A stretch of 64,000 nucleotides of DNA from Timema cristinae. Lineage: Eukaryota > Arthropoda > Insecta > Phasmatodea > Timematidae. Below, one piece after another: positions 57,651-64,000 of the stretch. A model generated the notes under the pieces. That model saw only the letters and a list, made by a program, of their open reading frames with translations. It did not search any database and was not told the origin of the DNA. The stretch lies in contig JBCFYV010000849.1 of NCBI GenBank assembly GCA_039000515.1, positions 1 through 64,000 of the forward strand. Direction: 5' to 3'. The position numbers and the translations under genes are program-made. Position 1 is the stretch's first letter. Each line of letters opens with the position of its first letter.

Positions 57651-59679
57651 TTTTATCACATCCCCTATCTTATTCCCTATTTACCTATTAGGGTTACCCC
57701 TCCTGACCATACACCTGGTTATATTAAAAAAAATGATGATATGATTATTGTCCAACAATCCGAGAGGCCAAGCAACCCACATAAAGGTTTAATTTTATCT
57801 CTTTTCAAAAATACTGAGTGTATAAAAAAAAGTTGGCAAACAGTAATTGAAATTTCCTTTGGGTTAAAATAGAAAGTAAGATAACAATACTATAAGTTTC
57901 CTTTAGAACGCCTAGCACAGTAAGCAGGAAACCCCAAACCCTAATATTTCTAAAAATACCCTACAAAAATTTTAAAAACAAAATTTGACTTGTTTTTTAC
58001 TATCATAGAATCTAAATTTAAGCAGATAAGTAAAAAAATTTCCCCAATTTTCATAACAAATCAAAAATTACCCAACAAAACAAAACTAGTAAAATTATTA
58101 AAAAAAATATTACGCCGAAGCAAATCCAAATTGGTCCCTCCTAATTATAACAATTAACAGGTCCCCAGGTTTACAAATTATATAAAGTTTTTCCAACATA
58201 ACATAAGATACTACATCCTAAAAGCATAAAAGAGTACCTGCTCCTTGCCGGGTGCACGCCTATATTCGGGTTTGGCACAGTGGGGAAATATGGGAGGGAG
58301 GATACACAAGTTCATGATGCCACTATCAGCAAGTTAGCACGAGTTACCCTCATTGACGCCTGCGACAACGCAAGAGGGAGATAATACGGGGGTGGGAACA
58401 CCACGTGATTACCCAGAGCCTTCTTTCTCCAAGTTTTAGCGCCTGCGCAGCGTCCGCTACTCGGGGAAAGTCAGCCAAAACTAGTAACATTTGAGGAAAC
58501 AGTCTTGTTTTTCTTGTTAGTGTTAGCGGAGTGATGATGTGCTCGGAGGATTCATGAGCGGTGTGTTTTCCCGGTTAAACGGGGAAAATGTAACTGCACT
58601 TTTATAGGTGGCGGAGGTTATATGGTAAAACATGTTTGTAGCCACGGTACTACAGCTCAAGTTTTGAAGGAGACTATTGTCACGTGGCCAGATTGCCTGA
58701 CTTGTGTCTGCGCAGTGTTATTTTTACGAAACAAGTGAAACAGAATGAAACATGGAAGTAGGGAAGACAGCTATTTTTGATGCAAGTGTCTCACAGTGTG
58801 TGTCTTCGTGTGCCATCTATTTTTTTCCTGCCTTGTTTCACCCAAATGGCAGCGAATCATTTTAAGGCATGTAGTCAAAGGGGAAATGACACGCCCGAAA
58901 CACAACGACACAAAATCTTTCATTTAATTATTTTTTGAAGCATTTTGTATCAGCATGTGTGCACCCTGCCTTAGCGAACTTGATTTGAAGTATTGAGGGA
59001 TGAAATTTCATTTTTAATTATTGACTAATGTGAAGTCATTCATCCCAGTGATTGTTTAAAAAAAATTTATTTCGAGCTTGTTCCAACCAAAAGTAGCTTA
59101 AAATCTCCTGACTTTTCCAGTTACTATGTATTTTAAATATATTACATAATTTTATTTACAATGCAAATTGATGTAATATGTTTGACACATACCCATTCTA
59201 AAATATTGTCCTCAATGATGTTAAATTTTAAACTAAGCGATGGGCTATTGGGTTGTGCGATCTAAGTTAGATTTCAGTGAGACCATATTGAAGCAATAAA
59301 ATATTGCCTTACATCAGTAAAGTTTAAAATTGTTGTGAGACACATCTCCCTTTTGTTTCTTCGTGTTCATCGTGCACTGTTTCCTGCAACAGGTATGGTC
59401 TGTCTTAAAAACATAAACCTCTCTATTTACTCCTGCTCCCACTACCTTTCTTCCTCCACTCCAGCCCAATCCACTCCTCTTCTCTCTACACTCCTTTATC
59501 CACCTGTACCTGGTCTTCTTCTTATAACATAATTAAATTCCCCCGAGTGCGCATAACCGTGACTCACACTTGGCTATGACTTGCAGTAAAGGGATGGACA
59601 ACTACAGTAAACTATGTGTTGACTTTGAAAAATTTAGATTAAAAAATTTTATAAGGGAAAAAATTTTACATGGGCACAG
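57651..59679. other. Mostly non-coding; promoter-like patch at 58240-58800
   Basis: 58240-58800 is richer in G, C and CpG than its surroundings. It has 'gcgcctgcgcagcgtcc' (NRF1-like), a second 'ctgcgcag' near 58710, and two CACGTG boxes (near 58403 and 58680). This would suit a housekeeping promoter, but I could not connect it to any coding exon. The remainder shows no gene. Confidence 0.4.
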
Positions 59680-59745
59680 AAATCAAACCTGGGACCTTTG
59701 GTTTAGTATGCATCTACCACTGAACTATCCAGGAATCGCCCTGTA
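59680..59745 (-). repeat. SINE family B head
   Basis: On the minus strand 'cctggatagttcagtggtag' and 'ggtcccaggtttgatttctg' match the head at 32302-32372. The body is not obvious. Confidence 0.7.
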
Positions 59746-62300
59746 TTTAGGGGTATTCTTCACTCATAATTTAAGACAGAGTCTGTAATGGATGTTTGGG
59801 GAGATCACAACTACATAGAGTATACTTAAGATCGCGAGCTATCAGAAAAGCATCCAACTTGGGCTTGTAAAAAACTTTATGCTACCCAAAATTACAATTA
59901 TAACTGTATTAATGGGATAAACACGGGTTTTTAAATAGCCAAAACTTGTTGCATTAAAATTAAGGTCCCCCGGTCTGTTTTCGTATCCAGGGTCATTTTA
60001 AAAATTTAAATATATTTAATGTGACTTTAACCTAATTAACAAAAATTATAACTTTGCATTTAATCCACCTGGACGAAAAAAATTTTTTCAACTATGGAAA
60101 ATAAAAATTTTTTTAATATGAAAAATATCCCGTTTTTCATGATTTTTCCCCAAATTTCAAAATTTCCCGACATTTTTTGGTACCCGGTACAATTTGAGGA
60201 TGAAATAAATACAGCATTCTGTAGCCAAATTTTTAAGGTGTTAAGTAAAACATGTTAACCGGCACTCTTAGAGCTTCAGTTCGTTTTTCTTACATGCAAA
60301 ATATTATTTTAGGTTTTGCCCTTTGGCTCCAAATTCTCAAAAATTTCCCGTATTTATTGGGGTTTTTCAAAATTTCAGTTTTTTTTTCAGGTTTTAAAAC
60401 ACAAAATTTCTTGCATTTTTCTGGTTTTACTTTGTGTGGTGATCCTGCTTTCTTTTAACATTAAAGAATTATATACGTTTTGGGGATGAGGCAACATATC
60501 AGAATTTTTTTTAATAAACCCAAAAGAAAATATTCAAACATATTTTAATATTTTGTTAAAAAGTGCAAGAAACAATAAATTATAAATGGAACAAGTCAAG
60601 TTTTCATTTAAAACTGAGGTGGAACCCTAAAATTCTCAAGCCCTAAAAAAAATTATATTGTTTTTCTTTAAATTTTTTCATTGGAAATTTATTTTTAAAG
60701 CTATAATACCCCCTCTTGGTGGCTTAGTCCCAACATCTTTAGAAAAATCTAAACAACCAGGCCACAGCCCGTAATTTAACACACAGCTGAATGTACGAAT
60801 GTTATAATGAAAGGACTATAAATGTTTTTTTAACATCAAATTTACATTTATATATTTTTATTGTATTTTACTTCCTTGAGGCTCATAATTTTTTTAAAAG
60901 ATACAAATTTTGTTATTTGGGTTTTGGGGCGGAAGTTAAATGAGGGGAAAAATTTGGAAAAAAAAAAAAAAAAATCAATTACAGGGGCCCTAATTTAAAT
61001 AATTTATTAACTGCTAAGTAACACAATATTTTTAAATGTCATCCATGATATATTCAACCCCGCAGAAAAAAGAAATAGTCAGTTACTGGTATTAAAGAGG
61101 AAATTTTTAAAGTAAGTAAACTAATTATAAATGTAATAACATATAGAATATTAATATTTTTCAATATTTGATATGTATCAGATGAGTTTTTTTTTATTAA
61201 TTGAAAATGTTACTTATAGCTTTAATTAAAATGACACTCCTTTATTTTAATGTTGACCCCCTACATTAAAATATAAAAACCCATAGTCCTTTATCTTAAT
61301 ACTAGACATATAAATGTAACCATATAAAAGTGTAAATTATGATAATGTGTATTTTCAGTAATAATTAAAAAGCTTGTATCTATATTGATAAGTATGTTTG
61401 GTTTAAAGTTCAACGGACATGTAAATTATATTTCTCTTTGCAGTATAGGAAGTGAGTGATGGCCTCTTCAATTTATTCTAAGTTTTAATAGGTAAATTAA
61501 AAGGAATTTGTGAATTTAACATCTTAAAATTTTAATTATAAACATCCCCGTTTGATTTTGTCTGGCGGATGGTTTAAGGGCGTTACTCGCAATATAATGG
61601 ACTAATGACGGGGAGATTAGGGTTCGAAACCCAATAAGTATAAGAAAATTGCATTTTTTTTTCATAATTAAGTCATCAAAATACTTATTAACAATTAAAT
61701 GAATCAAATTTCTGCAATAACCAACTGCAAGAGGTTAAAGCAAAGGGTTGTGGCTTTGCAGCAGTCACATCTCAAATGTCTGGCTCCAAGAAGATATTTA
61801 AGTCGCAAATCTTGTTTTACATTAATTTTTATCTGCACCCGATATGTGGTGAAAAACGAATCAAGTATTTTATTGAAAATATAGAAACATTAAATTTTAG
61901 CAATTTTATTGAAGAAAAATTTATCTTTAAAGGGAAAATCACAAGACAATTCAAGACTTGTCCTCATTAGGTGACGATTAATTTTCGGTTTTTTCATTCA
62001 AAAGTTTATTTTCATAAGTAGACGGAAATATTATCTTAGACCTGAATTACTTTTACTTTTGTTTCTTTTTTATTCTAAAAAGAATTACATTGAAGTTCTT
62101 TTCTCAGTTGTGTCAATAAAGTCATTGAGTTGCGGAAACTAAAAAAAAAAAATCACTATTTCATTTGTTAAGACAAAGGTTTTCTAAATTCTTAACTGTC
62201 ACCATAAATTGGGCTTGCACTTAAAATAGTTAAAAAATAAACCTTGAAGACTTGAGTAGTATAGGTACTCAAGAAATTGAAAATAGGCAGAATACCCACA
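59746..62300. other. Non-coding, repeat-derived
   Basis: 60090-60440 is built of repeated 'aaatttcccg', 'tttttcaggt' phrases typical of degenerate DNA-element ends. 61560-61650 holds a tRNA-like piece (plus; 'ggatggtttaagggcgtta' and 'agggttcgaaaccc'). Run-length irregularities persist to about 61.0 kb. No gene is seen. Confidence 0.5.
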
Positions 62301-62309
62301 AGAGTGGAC

Positions 62310-62400
62310 ACATGGTCTAAGGCGTCAATATCACAATAGAGTAGACTGCCGATGACAAAGGGGATCGTGGTTCAAACCCGGTCAGTTGTATTGAAGGTGG
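62310..62400 (+). repeat. tRNA-derived SINE, family C fragment
   Basis: 'acacatggtctaaggcgtca' (A box) and 'gtggttcaaacccggtcag' (B box) are followed by 'ggtttttcctaaa'. Minus-strand relatives with the same order occur at about 16440-16600 and 15850-15960. Confidence 0.65.
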
Positions 62401-62409
62401 TTTTTCCTA

Positions 62410-62600
62410 AAAGGTTTCCCCTATATCTTGAGCTAGTTCAAACCAGTCCACCTCATTAACCCTGACCATATCTTGAGATAGCTCTGTCCACCTTATTACA
62501 CCTTATCCCTATCTTGATCTAGTTCCAGCCAGTACAACCTCACCACATCCCATCTTGAGCTAATTCTATCCAGTCCCACCTCATTACAGCCTAGCCCTAT
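62410..62600 (-). repeat. Partial tandem copies of the LINE 3' coding end
   Basis: Three to four units of about 55-60 bases with 'atcttgagctagttc', 'cca(g)tcc/acctcatta' recur before the LINE relic. Each matches the codons for the W-x-E-x-x-QDR segment at the end of the relic. Confidence 0.6.
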
Positions 62601-62775
62601 CTTGAGTAATTTCCATCCAGTGCACCTCATTGCAACATATCTCTCTCAGGTTCATTCTAATGTCATCCTCCCATCTGCTTTTAGGTCTTCCTATTGGGTC
62701 TGCCAGTCAAATTTCCCTGAACACGGTTCTAGAATTACCCATTTGCGCTGCATGTCCTGCCCACCGTAATACTCG
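62584..62775 (-). pseudogene. LINE ORF2 C-terminal relic
   Basis: The minus-strand frame reads RVLRWAGHAAQMGNSRTVF, then a stop, then DPIGRPKSRWEDDIRMNL, 'REICC', 'WMEITQDRARL' and stop. This is the well-known tail of many non-LTR reverse transcriptases (R-x-L-x-W-x-GH-x-x-RM, then G-RP-x-x-RW-x-DDI, then W-x-x-x-AQDR). Only the last 60 residues remain and one internal stop is present. Confidence 0.85.
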
Positions 62776-64000
62776 TATATAAGCACACATTTAGGTAAAC
62801 CTATATTAATCTAAGTATTTATGTAATCGTTTCACTAGGTTCAAGAGTCACACTCCTTAAATCCCTTTCCTAATCATAAAGTTGTTTTTTAAAAATAATA
62901 ACAGTCCATGCAGATTCAACAAATAACACAAAGGATAAAAAAACGAGTACTTAAACTGGTAAGACCAAAAGTTTCACAATAAAATTTAAAATAGCACCAC
63001 TCGTGCCAGTATACTAGTATTCTGATTGATAGCAAAAAGGTCAATTATTTTCAACTTGGGATTATATAACTGTTGGAAGGTTCTGGATCAATGGACTATC
63101 TTTATCATGAAATGGTTTTTTTATATTATTATATATATGATTTCAGTGCTCAAAACAAAGTGAGCCTATATAAGTTGTTATCAAAAGAGTTGACAACTCT
63201 CTTTCTTGGACATTATATTATATAGTAGAAGAACATGGAGTGCAGTGGTGAGTCCCGGTTTGACACAATTGCTTGTGGAGGCTAACCCAAATTGAAAGAT
63301 TGAGAGCAACTTATTTTGTAGACACCAATGGAAATAAGATAGATTTAATTGTTGGAGGTAAGTCTAATTTTGCAATATTTCTCATAAACCATTCAGGTTG
63401 TACTAATTTCATTAAAATGTTAGGAAAGAGTAAAGTTGAACTTAAATTGGAGATGGGACGTTTGAATTTTAGAATCCCATGGTCAAATCATGACATAAGA
63501 CAACTTTTTTTAAAAATTTCATTTATTTGAGGTATTTAACATGCACTTTCTGAACTGACTTATGAACTAACATCTAGAACAAACACAACATCTAGCCCCC
63601 GGCCGTTGATTCACCATTGTGAAAGGGTAACCCACATTTCAACGACGATAAATTTTTCGGCCGTGCCGGGAGTCAAACCCAGGACCCTTATCTCAGTAGA
63701 TATACACCCTAGAGACTGAGTTAAGTAATCTGTTGACACAAATCTTATTTTATGTCTAATACTGATGATGCAGCAGCTGATGATAGCGAGCGTCGAAACT
63801 TGTTGATATTAACGGCAAACTTAGCTGCTATTTCAAGAAACAAGGGATTGTATTGAGTTAAGGATTATATATTTTTTATTTTCAATCAAAAACTTTATCA
63901 CCTTTTATCGTCAACATTTTTTAAAAACACCATAACACCATATATTTTGACTTACTAAATATATCACTGTGTGCATAATACACTTCAATATTAATGTTTT
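62776..64000. other. Non-coding, with tRNA-like fragment
   Basis: 63640-63720 carries a minus-strand tRNA-like stretch ('cctgggtttgactcccggca' when read on that strand). A reading frame at 63273-63530 contains a strong donor-like GAG|GTAAGT at 63357, but without an acceptor or family match it is not called. The rest is AT-rich. Confidence 0.45.

Noticed and set aside
63273..63530. 85-codon frame with an internal GTAAGT donor
   Set aside because: No ATG at its start, no acceptor or partner exon, and no recognisable motif.

Overview
The window is AT-rich invertebrate nuclear DNA, most likely from an arthropod. Supporting this are spliced genes with GT/AG introns, several tRNA-derived SINE families, Ty3/gypsy and LINE relics, Harbinger-like DNA elements, and a broken member of a FEN/PIN-like plus CXC-motif gene family that I recall mainly from arthropods and cnidarians. 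There is no prokaryotic gene organisation and no CRISPR array. The species assignment is inference.

Layout. 1-16.7 kb holds the last two exons of a ribosome-biogenesis gene, RRP12 (minus strand; 15319-15505 and 1815-1923). They are separated by a 13.4 kb intron packed with mobile DNA: a young LTR element (3745-10377; near-identical LTRs, GTTT target duplication, gag with one amber codon, pol missing), a Harbinger-like element with GAGC-rich ends and two nested SINEs (10910-12384), and a second Harbinger-like element (12886-13814) sitting inside a short tandem array.

16755-35263 is the most interesting part: an approximately 18.5 kb segment bounded by inverted arms of about 0.94 kb. The left arm is split by about 1.8 kb carrying the broken PIN-like gene. 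Inside the left arm, repeated Rel/kappaB-like plus CRE modules lead to a TATA box and a plus-strand cluster of three small genes (20562-22240). Facing it is a minus-strand gene that appears to start at a TATA box near 28914 and to contain seven tandem 12-nt microexons (period about 146 bp, each coding ASTQ or ASTK in phase 1), followed by a 506-nt terminal exon in matching phase. Both gene blocks are followed by tandem duplications that include copies of their own C-terminal codons. No integrase, transposase or DNA polymerase was recognised inside, so the segment is either non-autonomous or a reduced endogenous viral or transposon relic.

35.3-40 kb carries a heavily decayed Ty3/gypsy element (zinc knuckle, protease, RT with YLDD, RNase H, integrase). 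39.9-57.6 kb looks like poorly corrected sequence: runs of every base are inflated, and known repeats reappear with homopolymer-type damage. A satellite-like array of about 67 bp lies within it (47.2-49.3 kb). I do not trust short reading frames there. 57.6-64 kb returns to normal sequence, with a promoter-like patch, tRNA-derived SINE fragments, and a LINE reverse-transcriptase C-terminal relic (62584-62775, minus).
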